Both the position numbers and the translations under genes were made by a program. A model generated the notes under the pieces. That model was not told the DNA's origin and did no database searches. It worked only from the letters and a program-made list of their open reading frames with translations. Positions 1 to 8,027 of a stretch of DNA of 64,000 nt are shown here, piece by piece. Numbering within the stretch: the first letter of the stretch is position 1; every line of letters starts with the position of its first letter. The DNA is from JAIYDJ01 sp031400505 (GTDB lineage Bacteria > Pseudomonadota > Alphaproteobacteria > Rhodobacterales > Rhodobacteraceae), in assembly GCA_031400505.1 (NCBI GenBank), contig JANNPZ010000043.1:103996-167995 (forward strand). Direction: 5' to 3'.

Positions 1-150
1 CATGAAGCCTTCCTCGAAGAAGTCTTCATCCACCAGATCGGCCACAAGCGTCACATGCTGCAGCTTGCCCTTGGGATCGGTGAACCGGATGTCGACATAT
101 TCGACCTCTTCGTCCTTCATCAGTTTCAGAGCTTTGCTCACTGCGCTCAT
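1..150 (-). CDS. glnA: Glutamine synthetase, N-terminal 50 codons (runs off the left edge)
   Basis: Only the first 50 codons are in the window. The protein begins MSAVSKALKLMKDEEVEYVD and continues with a stretch typical of the N-terminal beta-grasp domain of type I glutamine synthetase (VDIRFTDPKGKLQHVT). The enzyme makes glutamine from glutamate, ammonia and ATP in the cytoplasm. It lies 48 bases downstream of glnB on the same strand, the usual alphaproteobacterial glnB-glnA arrangement, so co-transcription and nitrogen control are likely but inferred. Two ATG codons stand in tandem (150 and 153). I chose the second because the family usually starts MS; the first would add one Met. Confidence 0.93.
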   Translation of the reverse strand, partial: MSAVSKALKLMKDEEVEYVDIRFTDPKGKLQHVTLVADLVDEDFFEEGFM

Positions 151-198
151 CATGATGCCTTTATGTTGGGGTTTCAGTTTAGAAAGTTTGCGGATCCG

Positions 199-537
199 TT
201 AAATCGCATCGTCGCCGGTTTCGCCAGTCCGGATGCGAATGGCCTGCTCGACCGAAGAGACGAAAATCTTGCCGTCGCCGATCTTGTCGGTACGTGCCGC
301 CGAGACGATTGCCTCGATGGCAGCGTCCACCATGTCATCAGCCAGCACGACCTCGATCTTTACCTTGGGCAGGAAATCCACGACATATTCGGCGCCGCGA
401 TACAACTCCGTGTGGCCTTTCTGGCGGCCAAAACCCTTGACCTCGGTCACTGACAGACCCTGAATGCCGGCCTCCTGCAAGGCCTCTTTGACTTCGTCCA
501 GTTTGAACGGCTTGATGACCGCCTCGATCTTTTTCAT
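199..537 (-). CDS. glnB: Nitrogen regulatory protein P-II
   Basis: A 112-residue PII protein starting MKKIEAVIKPFKLDEVKEAL, the family's standard length. The T-loop is intact (GRQKGHTELYRGAEYVVDF, about residues 37-55) with Tyr51, the uridylylation site, and the C-terminal signature VSSVEQAIRIRTGE is present. PII senses 2-oxoglutarate, ATP/ADP and, through uridylylation by GlnD, glutamine. It controls glutamine synthetase adenylylation and NtrB. The open frame extends upstream, but this ATG matches the family start. It precedes glnA in the same orientation, 48 bases away. The 175 bases up to the divergent nnr gene should hold both promoters; I could not assign a specific sigma or NtrC site by eye. 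Confidence 0.97.
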   Translation of the reverse strand: MKKIEAVIKPFKLDEVKEALQEAGIQGLSVTEVKGFGRQKGHTELYRGAEYVVDFLPKVKIEVVLADDMVDAAIEAIVSAARTDKIGDGKIFVSSVEQAIRIRTGETGDDAI

Positions 538-712
538 TTGCAGGCTTCCCCGGACGTTCGCATGGTTAAGGGCCAGTGACCACTTCGACGGCGCAGGAAC
601 AATCGGGCAAGACGAGCGTTGGGACGGGCGGTTGCGGTTTCTTCGCTGTGTGCGCGAAAAATAGCCGTAGAGATCAAAAAGAGGGCGCAAAAAGAACGAA
701 AGCAGGTGGAAC

Positions 713-2323
713 GTGACAGAATTGCTGACGGCTGCCCAAATGCGGAGCCTCGAGGCGGCAGCGATTGCGAGCGGCAAGGTGACCGGGCTGGAACTGATGG
801 AACGCGCCGGGCGCGGCGTGGTCGAGGCGATCTTCGAGGAATGGCCGGAGCTTGCGGCGGGATCGTTCCGGGCGGTGGTGCTGTGCGGGCCGGGCGGCAA
901 TGGCGGCGACGGATTCGTGGTGGCGCGGTTGCTGAAGGAGTGGGGGTGGGAGGTGGAGGTGTTTCTGTACGGCGACCCTGCGAAGATGCCGCCGGATGCG
1001 CGGGCGAATTATGAGCGGTGGGTGGGGATGGGGGATATCACGTCGCGCGATTTGATGAGCAGCAATTACCTTGTTTCCAGATTTGACCTGCGCATCGACG
1101 CGGTATTCGGCACTGGTCTGTCGCGTTCATTGACCGGGGAAGCATGGGACTTTTGTTGGGAGATGTTCAAATGCGGACCTGAGGTGGCGATTGATGTGCC
1201 GTCTGGGTTTTGTGCCGATAGCGGACGGTTCTTGGGTGGTCAGGCGAAGGATTGGTATGATGGTCCCAATACGCCGCTCGTTGTTACGTTCGAACGGGCA
1301 AAGCTTGGACACTACATTGGACTATTGCCGGGCGTGGTTGAAAAGCTTGTCGTTAAAAGCATCGGAATTGGGGATTTTGTTCCGCATTATCAACGAAATC
1401 ATGGGGATCGGGGGGACATTTCCGTGGTGTCTTTGGCGGTGGGGCGTGTGCGGCGTGCCCATGAAAAAGACCCGGCAGGTCTGCTAAACGGAGCGGCGAT
1501 ACACAAATATACCCACGGCCACGCCCTGATCCTTTCCGGTGGCGTCGGCCACGGCGGCGCGGCGCGGCTGGCGGCGCGGGGGGCGCTGCGGATCGGTGCG
1601 GGGGTCGTGACGGTGGGGTGTCCTCCCTCTGCGGTGATCGAGAATGCGGCTCAGTTGAATGCGGTGATGCTGCGGCGGGTGGGGGATGCGGAGGCTTTGG
1701 CGGAGGTGTTGGAGGACCGGCGGATCAACGCGCTGTGTCTGGGGCCGGGGATGGGGGTTTCGCGGGCCAAGGAGATGTTGGGGGCGGCCTTGCAGAGTCG
1801 GGGTGAACCCCGACCTACGCGGGCGGTTGTTCTGGATGCCGATGCGCTGACCGCGCTTGCCGAAGAACCAGAGTTGTTCGCGCTTTTGCACAACGGTTGC
1901 GTGCTGACCCCGCACGGTGGCGAATTTGCGCGGCTGTTTCCCGATCTAGCGTCGCGGTTGGCCGAGCCTGCGGTGCGGGGACCGGCCTATTCCAAGGTCG
2001 ATGCAACGCGGGAAGCCGCAACCCGTGCAGGGTGCGTGGTGATCTTCAAAGGGGCGGATACGGTGATTGCCGAACCTTCGGGGCGGTGCTGTATCGATTC
2101 GGCGCAGTACGACCGCGCGGCCCCCTGGCTTGCGACGGCAGGGTCAGGGGATGTGCTGGCGGGGTTCATCACAGGGCTTCTGGCGCGCGGGTTTTCACCG
2201 ATGCAGGCCGCCGAAACCGCCGCCTGGCTGCATGTGGAATGCGCCCGCAGTTTCGGGCCGGGCCTGATCGCCGAGGATCTGCCCGAGGAATTGCCAAAGG
2301 TCTTTCGCGCACTCGGGATTTAG
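713..2323 (+). CDS. nnr: Bifunctional NAD(P)H-hydrate epimerase / ADP-dependent NAD(P)HX dehydratase
   Basis: A 536-residue fusion of two repair enzymes, started by GTG after AGGTGGA. The N-terminal YjeF_N domain (about 1-230) carries the epimerase landmarks GPGGNGGDGF, DAVFGTGLS and AIDVPSG. The C-terminal ribokinase-like dehydratase domain (about 255-536) shows CLGPGMG, VLDADALTAL, LTPHGGEFARL, FKGADTVIA and TAGSGDVLAGF. Together they convert damaged (R/S)-NAD(P)HX back to NAD(P)H. Length and domain order match the family. Oddly, about positions 1040-1500 (end of the epimerase domain and the linker) look less GC-rich at wobble positions than the rest of the gene. The 3' end overlaps the convergent Hint gene by 4 bases. 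Confidence 0.93.
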   Translation: MTELLTAAQMRSLEAAAIASGKVTGLELMERAGRGVVEAIFEEWPELAAGSFRAVVLCGPGGNGGDGFVVARLLKEWGWEVEVFLYGDPAKMPPDARANYERWVGMGDITSRDLMSSNYLVSRFDLRIDAVFGTGLSRSLTGEAWDFCWEMFKCGPEVAIDVPSGFCADSGRFLGGQAKDWYDGPNTPLVVTFERAKLGHYIGLLPGVVEKLVVKSIGIGDFVPHYQRNHGDRGDISVVSLAVGRVRRAHEKDPAGLLNGAAIHKYTHGHALILSGGVGHGGAARLAARGALRIGAGVVTVGCPPSAVIENAAQLNAVMLRRVGDAEALAEVLEDRRINALCLGPGMGVSRAKEMLGAALQSRGEPRPTRAVVLDADALTALAEEPELFALLHNGCVLTPHGGEFARLFPDLASRLAEPAVRGPAYSKVDATREAATRAGCVVIFKGADTVIAEPSGRCCIDSAQYDRAAPWLATAGSGDVLAGFITGLLARGFSPMQAAETAAWLHVECARSFGPGLIAEDLPEELPKVFRALGI

Positions 2324-2787
2324 GTGAGCACCGGTTGCTCGGTGCACGCCAACTCAAGACCGCCCGCGTAGATCACCTCGGGGCCGTCAAAACGCAGTCC
2401 AAAGAGCCGAACGTTGTTTTTTGACTCGGCGCGGATCAATTGGCCGTCCACCAGACACGCCGCAGCAATCAACGCTGTTTTCCGGCCACGAAGCACCTGA
2501 GCCCGCCAGTCGCGGATCATCACCGGTTGGCCTGCAGGCACCATGACGTCGGCTTCTGGCCGCCCGACCCCAAGCATGTCTCGCCCGATCCGCACCATGG
2601 ACGCGCGGCGCACGACGCGCACAGAAACCGCGCGCAGGATACGAAGCCCGGACCTGGTCACAAGTCTGTCGCCCGCCGTCAGATATTCAACCGGCAACGA
2701 CCCTTCCGCTGACAATACAAGGGTGCCCGACACAAGGCCCTGCAGGTCCAGTGCGACATCTTGGGTCTTGATCGTCGAATTTGTCAT
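2320..2787 (-). CDS. Stand-alone, degenerate Hint-domain protein
   Basis: A 155-residue protein beginning MTNSTIKTQDVALDLQGLVS. It resembles the Hint (Hedgehog/intein, Hint_2) domain found in many Rhodobacterales proteins: SGTLVLSAEGSLPVEYLTAG then DRLVTRSG matches the usual block 'CF..GT.I.T..G..PVE.L..GD.V.T'. The position normally held by the nucleophilic Cys is not Cys, and the later block (VPAGQPVMI) lacks the usual His, so splicing or autocleavage is unlikely. No secretion domain or extein is fused to it. The frame extends further upstream, but the tRNA-Leu gene lies there, so the ATG at 2787 is the sensible start. Function unknown; the family call is fairly confident. Confidence 0.75.
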   Translation of the reverse strand: MTNSTIKTQDVALDLQGLVSGTLVLSAEGSLPVEYLTAGDRLVTRSGLRILRAVSVRVVRRASMVRIGRDMLGVGRPEADVMVPAGQPVMIRDWRAQVLRGRKTALIAAACLVDGQLIRAESKNNVRLFGLRFDGPEVIYAGGLELACTEQPVLT

Positions 2788-2910
2788 GTGTTGCCCGCTG
2801 CTCTGGTTGTTTTTATCCAAGATTATGTCAACAATTGGTTGAGAGCGAGCCTTTTTCTGATCGATTTCGGGCTCGCGCCGGTCGCGGACCTTTGCTAAAC
2901 AACCAGACGG

Positions 2911-2994
2911 GCGGGTGTGGCGAAATGGCAGACGCACCAGATTTAGGTTCTGGCGCCGCAAGGCGTGGGGGTTCAAGTCCCTTCACCCGCACCA
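2911..2994 (+). tRNA. tRNA-Leu, anticodon UAG
   Basis: The acceptor stem GCGGGTG (2911-2917) pairs with CACCCGC (2984-2990), followed by discriminator A and an encoded CCA. The anticodon stem CCAGA/TCTGG (2937-2941 and 2949-2953) encloses the loop TTTAGGT with anticodon TAG at 2944-2946. The long variable arm (GCGCCGCAAGGCGT region) is the class II form expected of tRNA-Leu, and GGTTCAAGTCC is the T-arm. It decodes CUA and other CUN codons. Confidence 0.97.
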
Positions 2995-3099
2995 CCGCTG
3001 CGCTTTGACCTTGCGCCGCCCGGCATCCGCCCCTAAACAGACGCCTGATTTGGGATAGGCCGCATCGCGTGGCCCTGAAAGACGTGGGAGAACGCCAAT

Positions 3100-4434
3100 A
3101 TGCAGGTCACCGAAACCCTGAACGAAGGTCTGAAACGCGCCTACACCATCACGGTGATGGCGGCCGAGCTTGACGCAAAGGTTCAGGAAAAGCTGATCGA
3201 GGCACAGCCGGACATCGAGATGAAGGGCTTTCGCAAAGGCAAGGTCCCGATGGCCATGCTGCGCAAGCAGTTCGGCCAGCGTCTGATGGGCGATGCGATG
3301 CAAGAGGCAATCGACGGCGCGATGAAATCCCATTTCGAAACCTCGGGGGACCGGCCGGCCCTGCAGCCCGAAGTCAAGATGATGGGCGGCGAGGACTGGA
3401 AGGAAGGCCAGGATGTCGTGGTCGAGATGTCCTATGATGCGCTGCCCGCGATCCCCGATCTGGATGCATCGGCGGTCTCGCTGGACCGTCTGATCGTCAA
3501 GGCCGATGATGCGGCGGTGAACGAGGCGCTGACCGGGCTTGCCGGACAAGCGCAGTCGTTCAAGGACTGCAAGGCTGGGGTCAAAGCCAAGGACGGCGAT
3601 CAGGTGGTGATCGACTTCTCTGGCTCGGTCGATGGCGTTGACTTCGAAGGCGGTGCAGGCACGGACTATCCGCTGGTGCTCGGCTCAAACAGCTTTATCC
3701 CCGGGTTCGAGGCGCAACTGGTTGGCCACGCGGCAGGCGATGAGGTTTCCGTTAACGTGAGCTTCCCCGAGGCTTACGGGGCCGCACATCTGGCCGGCAA
3801 GGCCGCCGTGTTTGCCTGCACCATCAAGGCAGTGAAAAAGCCGGTGGCCGCCGCGATCGACGATGAAATGGCCAAGAAGTTCGGGGCCGAGGACCTTGCG
3901 GCGCTGAAGGGCCAGATCGCCGAGCGTCTGGAGGCCGAATACAAGGGCGCCGCGCGCGCCGTGATGAAGCGGTCGTTGCTGGATCAGCTTGACACGATGG
4001 TGACGTTCGATCTGCCGCAGGCACTGGTCGAGGCCGAGGCGAGCCAGATCGCGCATCAGCTGTGGCATGAAGAAAACCCGCAGGTGCAGGGCCACAACCA
4101 CGATCACATCGACACGACGGACGAACATCGCAGTCTTGCCGTGCGGCGCGTGCGTCTGGGCCTGTTGCTGGCCGAAATCGGGCGCAAGGCCGAAATCACA
4201 GTGACCGATGCGGAAATGACCCAGGCCGTTCTGGCGCAGGCCCGGCAATATCCGGGCCAGGAACGCCAGTATTTCGAGTTCGTGCAGAAGAACCAGCAGA
4301 TCCAGCAGCAACTGCGCGCGCCGATCTTTGAAGACAAGGTCGTGGATTTCATCGTGGCCGGGGCGAAGGTCACCGAAAAGGAAATCACCAAGGCCGAACT
4401 GCAGGTGTTCATCGAGGCGCTGGACGAGCTCTGA
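3100..4434 (+). CDS. tig: Trigger factor, ribosome-associated peptidyl-prolyl isomerase chaperone
   Basis: A 444-residue protein beginning MQVTETLNEGLKRAYTITV. The ribosome-binding signature GFRKGKVP lies near residue 43, then a central FKBP-type PPIase domain (DGDQVVIDFSGSVDG to LVLGSNSFIPGFE, about 160-245) and a helical C-terminal chaperone domain. Length and domain order are standard. Trigger factor binds the ribosome near protein L23 and shields nascent chains. It is preceded by GTGGGAG and followed by a strong terminator, so it is probably monocistronic; the tRNA-Leu lies just upstream. Confidence 0.97.
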   Translation: MQVTETLNEGLKRAYTITVMAAELDAKVQEKLIEAQPDIEMKGFRKGKVPMAMLRKQFGQRLMGDAMQEAIDGAMKSHFETSGDRPALQPEVKMMGGEDWKEGQDVVVEMSYDALPAIPDLDASAVSLDRLIVKADDAAVNEALTGLAGQAQSFKDCKAGVKAKDGDQVVIDFSGSVDGVDFEGGAGTDYPLVLGSNSFIPGFEAQLVGHAAGDEVSVNVSFPEAYGAAHLAGKAAVFACTIKAVKKPVAAAIDDEMAKKFGAEDLAALKGQIAERLEAEYKGAARAVMKRSLLDQLDTMVTFDLPQALVEAEASQIAHQLWHEENPQVQGHNHDHIDTTDEHRSLAVRRVRLGLLLAEIGRKAEITVTDAEMTQAVLAQARQYPGQERQYFEFVQKNQQIQQQLRAPIFEDKVVDFIVAGAKVTEKEITKAELQVFIEALDEL

Positions 4435-4458
4435 CCCCATACTGTCGTGGAGTATAAG

Positions 4459-4484
4459 GGCCGCGCGTCATGGCGCGGCCTTTG
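4459..4484 (+). terminator. Intrinsic terminator after tig
   Basis: GGCCGCGC (4459-4466) and GCGCGGCC (4473-4480) form a perfect 8-bp stem with a 6-base loop, followed by TTTGT. It sits 25 bases after the tig stop and immediately before the end of the convergent permease gene. Confidence 0.85.
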
Positions 4485-5417
4485 TCATGCGGTTGAAGGC
4501 CTTTCCTCTCGCAGCACGTAAAGCCCTGCCAGGATGATCACAACGATCCCGACCCAGCCGAGTGCATCGGGAATGTCACCCCAGAACATCCAGCCCCACA
4601 TCAGGCCCCAGAACGCAAATGTGAACTCGAAAGGGGCCACGACCGAATTCTGCCCGATCCGGTAGGCTTGCGTCAGCAGCGTCAGCCCGACCGCCGCGAT
4701 GGCCCCGCAGGCACACATCAGGGTAAGATCAACGGGCGTGGGCCAGGCCCAGCCCCGCGTCAGAAAGGCTAGGCTCGGGTGCGACAGCCCGACCCTTTCG
4801 CCGCTGCCGTACCACGCGGACAAGGCTGTTGCACAAAGCAGAAATGCCATGTTGCCCCAAAAGGCCATCGCCGCCGCCGTATCGCGGGTGCCCATGGTCC
4901 GCGCCAGGATCATCGACATCGCATAGGCCGCACCGCAGAAGATCGGCAGCAGGGCCGCCCAGTCGAACAGCGCCCCTCCGGGCCGCACCATGATCACCAC
5001 CCCGGCAAACCCCGCCCCGACTGCTAGCCAGCGCCGCAGCGACACCGGCTCGCGCAGCATCACCACCGACAGCACGGTGATCATCAAGGGGGCGGTGAAA
5101 TACAGCGCAACGGTCGTCGCCATCGGCAGCGCCGCGAGGGCCAGATAGTAGGCGGTATAGGCCGAAAAGTTCAGCACCCCGCGCCCCAGCATCGCAGGCC
5201 ATCCCCGGCTGGCCAATGTTCGCAAGGTGCCGTCGAACCACCACACGATGGCCAGCATGAACGGAATCGCGGTGACGCTGCGCAGCACCATCGCCTGATG
5301 CAGCGGATAGTCCCCCGAGATCAGTTTCAGGATCAGATCCTGCACCGAAAACACAGCAATCCCCACGACAAGACACAGGATACCCGCGCGGTTGTTCTGG
5401 CTTTGAGGGGTGATCAT
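4485..5417 (-). CDS. EamA/DMT-superfamily permease
   Basis: A membrane protein of about 310 residues with roughly ten hydrophobic segments in two EamA-like halves. Recognisable family stretches are SVQDLILKLISGDYPLHQ, LPMATTVALYFTAPLM and SVVAPFEFTFAFWG. Members move metabolites or amino acids across the inner membrane; the substrate cannot be read from sequence. I chose the ATG at 5417 (MITPQSQNNRAGILC), preceded by AAGGGCGC; a GTG at 5489 would add 24 poorly conserved residues. It lies downstream of the nucleotidyltransferase-like gene on the same strand. A second, related permease is at 24930-25814. Confidence 0.85.
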   Translation of the reverse strand: MITPQSQNNRAGILCLVVGIAVFSVQDLILKLISGDYPLHQAMVLRSVTAIPFMLAIVWWFDGTLRTLASRGWPAMLGRGVLNFSAYTAYYLALAALPMATTVALYFTAPLMITVLSVVMLREPVSLRRWLAVGAGFAGVVIMVRPGGALFDWAALLPIFCGAAYAMSMILARTMGTRDTAAAMAFWGNMAFLLCATALSAWYGSGERVGLSHPSLAFLTRGWAWPTPVDLTLMCACGAIAAVGLTLLTQAYRIGQNSVVAPFEFTFAFWGLMWGWMFWGDIPDALGWVGIVVIILAGLYVLREERPSTA

Positions 5418-5498
5418 CTTTGCGCCCTTGAAGTGATTTGGCACGAGCCTAGGGGGGCCGCCCGACGCCGTCTGGGATGTTTCCGACACCGCCCAGGC

Positions 5499-6509
5499 TT
5501 AAACGGCGGCGATGGTGGCCGCCGTGTCGGGCATCCGCGCAAGGCTCGCCTCCAGATGCTGCACCCACTTTGGCCCCCGGCTGCGGGCATCCTCAACGGC
5601 CTCTTTCAGATCGTCAGGGCGGTCTTCTGCCAGAGCGCCAATCAGGAAAGCTGCCTGCGCGCGATCCTTGATCGACTTGATCCGGTCCGTCTTGCGCCGG
5701 TCCGCCACGATCAGCTTGTGAATGGCGAACCGTTCGGGGCGGGGGATCTGCACCAGAACGCCCGACCGGTAAAGTGCTGCCGCCTTGATCGGCTCGGCGA
5801 TCAGGTAGTTCAGGAAATGCAGCGACTGCGCCGCAACGCCCAATGACGGCAGTTCGCGGATATCCTCGTCATCGCTGAACGATGGCGTCAGAAACTCGAC
5901 CAGTGTGTTCGACCGGGTCTGTTTCCACCGCCAGATTGAACGGGAAAAGGTCGAAGGAACCGGCGCGAAATCGAGCACCTTGAATGTGTCGGGCAGCGAG
6001 GGTTCGACGTGATCCCCGACGGCAAGGCTCAGGCGCCCGAACTGTGCGATATCCAGATCGCCCGTCTGCATCATGTCGGTCTGCCGGAACCGGATGCCAA
6101 GCTCGCCCTCGTAAAGCCGGAACGCATGGGTGCCCACGATTGTCCCGCCCAGCCGGAAGGTGCCTGCCTTGGCCAGGGCAGACAGCAGCGATCCGGTCGC
6201 GGGATCGGTCATCTGAAACCGCTCTGCCCGCAGCACGCGGATCAGGCGGCTGCGCTCTGCCGCGCGCAGTTTGGCGTCGGCCGCGAGGTCAACATGGCGC
6301 GCCATGCGGGTCGCAAGCGCCTCGGAGTTTTCCCCCAGGTAACGCTTTCGGACGTCGTTTCCGCTGCGATAGACGTCATACCAGTAGCGCTTGCCATCCC
6401 GATCTTCGAGCCGGGGCGTTCCTATGATGTCGGAGGCCATGTCATCCAGCAGCGACCTGACAAGGTCCTGATAGGCGGCGTGCGAGAGAGAGCTGTGGTG
6501 GTCGATCAT
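5499..6509 (-). CDS. GSU2403-family nucleotidyltransferase-fold protein
   Basis: A 336-residue protein from MIDHHSSLSHAAYQDLVRSL. The central part has FRLGGTIVGTHAFRLYEG followed by TGDLDIAQF, the pattern of the NTP_transf_8/GSU2403 family: a G-[GS]-type nucleotide-binding turn and a DxD-like pair of acidic residues. Before it lies GKRYWYDVYRSGNDVRKRYL, also typical. Substrate and role are unknown. The frame stays open to 6611, but that extension would be encoded by inverted repeats, so the ATG at 6509 is preferred; no clear ribosome-binding site precedes it. Two inverted repeats immediately upstream suggest tight, perhaps autogenous, control. Confidence 0.72.
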   Translation of the reverse strand: MIDHHSSLSHAAYQDLVRSLLDDMASDIIGTPRLEDRDGKRYWYDVYRSGNDVRKRYLGENSEALATRMARHVDLAADAKLRAAERSRLIRVLRAERFQMTDPATGSLLSALAKAGTFRLGGTIVGTHAFRLYEGELGIRFRQTDMMQTGDLDIAQFGRLSLAVGDHVEPSLPDTFKVLDFAPVPSTFSRSIWRWKQTRSNTLVEFLTPSFSDDEDIRELPSLGVAAQSLHFLNYLIAEPIKAAALYRSGVLVQIPRPERFAIHKLIVADRRKTDRIKSIKDRAQAAFLIGALAEDRPDDLKEAVEDARSRGPKWVQHLEASLARMPDTAATIAAV

Positions 6510-6512
6510 GAA

Positions 6513-6604
6513 ATGTACAACAAAGATGGGTTCTTGTTGTACATAGCACGGCTGCGCCATGCTTCCAATCGCCATGTACAACAAGTCACGCAATTGTTGT
6601 ACAT
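6513..6604 (-). promoter_or_regulatory. Two large inverted repeats upstream of the nucleotidyltransferase-like gene
   Basis: The 11-mer ATGTACAACAA and its reverse complement TTGTTGTACAT occur four times in alternating order: 6513-6523/6534-6544 and 6574-6584/6594-6604. Each pair forms an inverted repeat with a 10- or 9-base spacer, and their centres are about 61 bases apart, close to six helical turns. The nearer pair ends 4 bases before the chosen start codon. This is the layout of a double operator, but the protein that binds is unknown. Confidence 0.7.
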
Positions 6605-6612
6605 GGGCCATC

Positions 6613-6648
6613 CAACAAAAAACCGCGCGAGGTTGCCCCCGCGCGGTT
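6613..6648 (-). terminator. Intrinsic terminator of the rpsF-rpsR-rplI operon
   Basis: Read on the minus strand, AACCGCGCG (from 6648) pairs with CGCGCGGTT (to 6621), followed by a T run (TTTTTTG, 6616-6621 region). It lies 18 bases after the rplI stop codon. Confidence 0.88.
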
Positions 6649-6665
6649 CTGTAACTTAAACCCGA

Positions 6666-7250
6666 TCAGCGCGCGTCGCGCGGATCGAAATCGTTGGCGG
6701 CCCCGATTTCGTCGAACAACTCGGCGATCTCGAAATCTGCAGCGGCTTCGGCTTCGGCTGCCAGATCCTGGATCGACTTGCCCGACGCTTGCAGCGTGGC
6801 CTCTTCGACCGAACGGGCGACGTTCAGCTGGATCTTCACCGTCACTTCGGGGTGCAGGACCACGGACACCGAATGGATGCCCAGTTCCTTGATCGGACGG
6901 TCCAGAACAACCTGACCGCGAGCGACCGTAAAGCCGCCCTCGGTGGCCGCATCTGCCGCGTCACGGGTGGTGACCGAGCCATAAAGCGCCCCGGCATCCG
7001 AGGCCGAGCGGATCACGATGAACACCTGACCGTCCAGTTTTGCGCCGACAACTTCGGATTCCTTGCGGGTTTCCAGATTGTGGACTTCCATCTGGGCCTT
7101 CTTGGCCTCGAAGGACTGGATGTTGCCGGCATTCGCGCGCAGCGCCTTGCCCTGCGGCAGCAGGTAGTTGCGGGCGTAGCCGTCCTTGACGTTGACGACT
7201 TCGCCCATCTGGCCCAGCTTGGCCACGCGCTGAAGGAGGATGACTTGCAT
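6666..7250 (-). CDS. rplI: 50S ribosomal protein L9
   Basis: A 194-residue L9 starting MQVILLQRVAKLGQMGEVVN, with the classic signature (LGQMGEVVNVKDGYARNYLLPQ) in the N-terminal domain, a long central helix (FEAKKAQMEVHNLETRKES) and a C-terminal domain that binds 23S rRNA. It exceeds the E. coli protein by about 45 residues because of an Ala/Glu/Asp-rich tail (LAAEAEAAADFEIAELFDEI) common in alphaproteobacteria. It is last in the rpsF-rpsR-rplI operon; a terminator follows. Confidence 0.98.
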   Translation of the reverse strand: MQVILLQRVAKLGQMGEVVNVKDGYARNYLLPQGKALRANAGNIQSFEAKKAQMEVHNLETRKESEVVGAKLDGQVFIVIRSASDAGALYGSVTTRDAADAATEGGFTVARGQVVLDRPIKELGIHSVSVVLHPEVTVKIQLNVARSVEEATLQASGKSIQDLAAEAEAAADFEIAELFDEIGAANDFDPRDAR

Positions 7251-7260
7251 ATCTATCTCC

Positions 7261-7488
7261 TCACTTCACGGCGTAGGGCAGCAGGGCGAGAAAGCGCGCG
7301 CGCTTGATCGCGCGGGCCAGCTCACGCTGCTTGATGGCAGAGACGGCAGTGATCCGCGACGGCACGATCTTGCCACGCTCGGAGATGTAGCGCTGCAGCG
7401 TGCGGGTGTCTTTGTAGTCGATCGCCGGTGCGTTGTCGCCCGAGAACGGGCAGACCTTGCGGCGGCGGAAAAATGGTTTGTTCGCCAT
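7261..7488 (-). CDS. rpsR: 30S ribosomal protein S18
   Basis: A 75-residue protein, MANKPFFRRRKVCPFSGD, with the S18 signature (IDYKDTRTLQRYISERGKI, then PSRITAVSAIKQRELARAIK). S18 binds the 30S platform together with S6. The gene lies between rpsF and rplI, 20 and 10 bases from its neighbours, in the standard order. Confidence 0.98.
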   Translation of the reverse strand: MANKPFFRRRKVCPFSGDNAPAIDYKDTRTLQRYISERGKIVPSRITAVSAIKQRELARAIKRARFLALLPYAVK

Positions 7489-7508
7489 GGTTTATCCTTT
7501 CTGCCTGA

Positions 7509-8027
7509 TCAACGACGCGGCGCGCCGCCAAAGCCTCCGCCAGCGCGGTCGCCTCCGCGGTCACCACCAAAGCCACCGCCACCCGAACGCTCGCCGCCAA
7601 AGCCGCCACGGTCACCGCCCCGGTCCGGGCGGTCGCCAAAGCTGCGCTCGCGCCGCTCGCCGCCACCAAAGCCACCTTCGGGCCGGTCGCCACGTTCGCG
7701 GTCGTCGCGCTTTTGCATCTGCACCGACGGGCCCTCGCCATGCTTGTCGACCTTGATGGTCAGCACGCGCATCACGTCGTCATGCAGACGCATCAGGCGT
7801 TCCATTTCCAGAATGGCGGCCGGGGGCGCATCCGATTTCAGAAAGGCATAGTGCCCCTTGCGGTTCTTGTTGATCTTGTAGGCCATCGTCTTGACGCCCC
7901 AGTATTCATGTTCAACGATCTTGCCGCCGTTGTCCGTGATCACTGCGGTGAAATGTTCGATCAGCGCCTCGGCTTGCGTATTCGACAAGTCCTGACGCGA
8001 GATGAAAACATGCTCATAAAGCGGCAT
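7509..8027 (-). CDS. rpsF: 30S ribosomal protein S6 with Gly/Arg-rich tail
   Basis: A 172-residue S6. Residues 1-105 are the normal S6 fold (MPLYEHVFISRQDLSNTQAE, EYWGVKTMAYKINKNRKGHY). From about residue 108 a tail rich in Gly, Arg and Asp follows, with many GGFGG and GGDRGG units. The tail is encoded by repetitive GC-rich DNA and resembles RGG RNA-binding tails. Alphaproteobacterial S6 proteins are often extended, but the tail length varies. The start at 8027 is preceded by CGGAGACC; longer in-frame extensions upstream are not homologous. First gene of rpsF-rpsR-rplI, divergent from the YceI gene across 267 bases in which I see no other gene. Confidence 0.96.
   Translation of the reverse strand: MPLYEHVFISRQDLSNTQAEALIEHFTAVITDNGGKIVEHEYWGVKTMAYKINKNRKGHYAFLKSDAPPAAILEMERLMRLHDDVMRVLTIKVDKHGEGPSVQMQKRDDRERGDRPEGGFGGGERRERSFGDRPDRGGDRGGFGGERSGGGGFGGDRGGDRAGGGFGGAPRR

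Noticed and set aside
538..712. Sigma-54 promoter for glnB
   Set aside because: I found no GG-N10-GC element that I could support by eye in the glnB-nnr gap.
2788..2976. Upstream extension of the Hint protein to 2976
   Set aside because: It would run through the tRNA-Leu gene on the other strand and has no resemblance to a protein.
6513..6611. Longer N-terminus of the nucleotidyltransferase-like protein starting at 6611
   Set aside because: The extra residues would be encoded by the inverted repeats, and family members begin near the ATG at 6509.
7509..7720. Repetitive DNA in the rpsF tail as a CRISPR or mobile repeat
   Set aside because: It is the coding sequence for a Gly/Arg/Asp-rich protein tail; the units are irregular.
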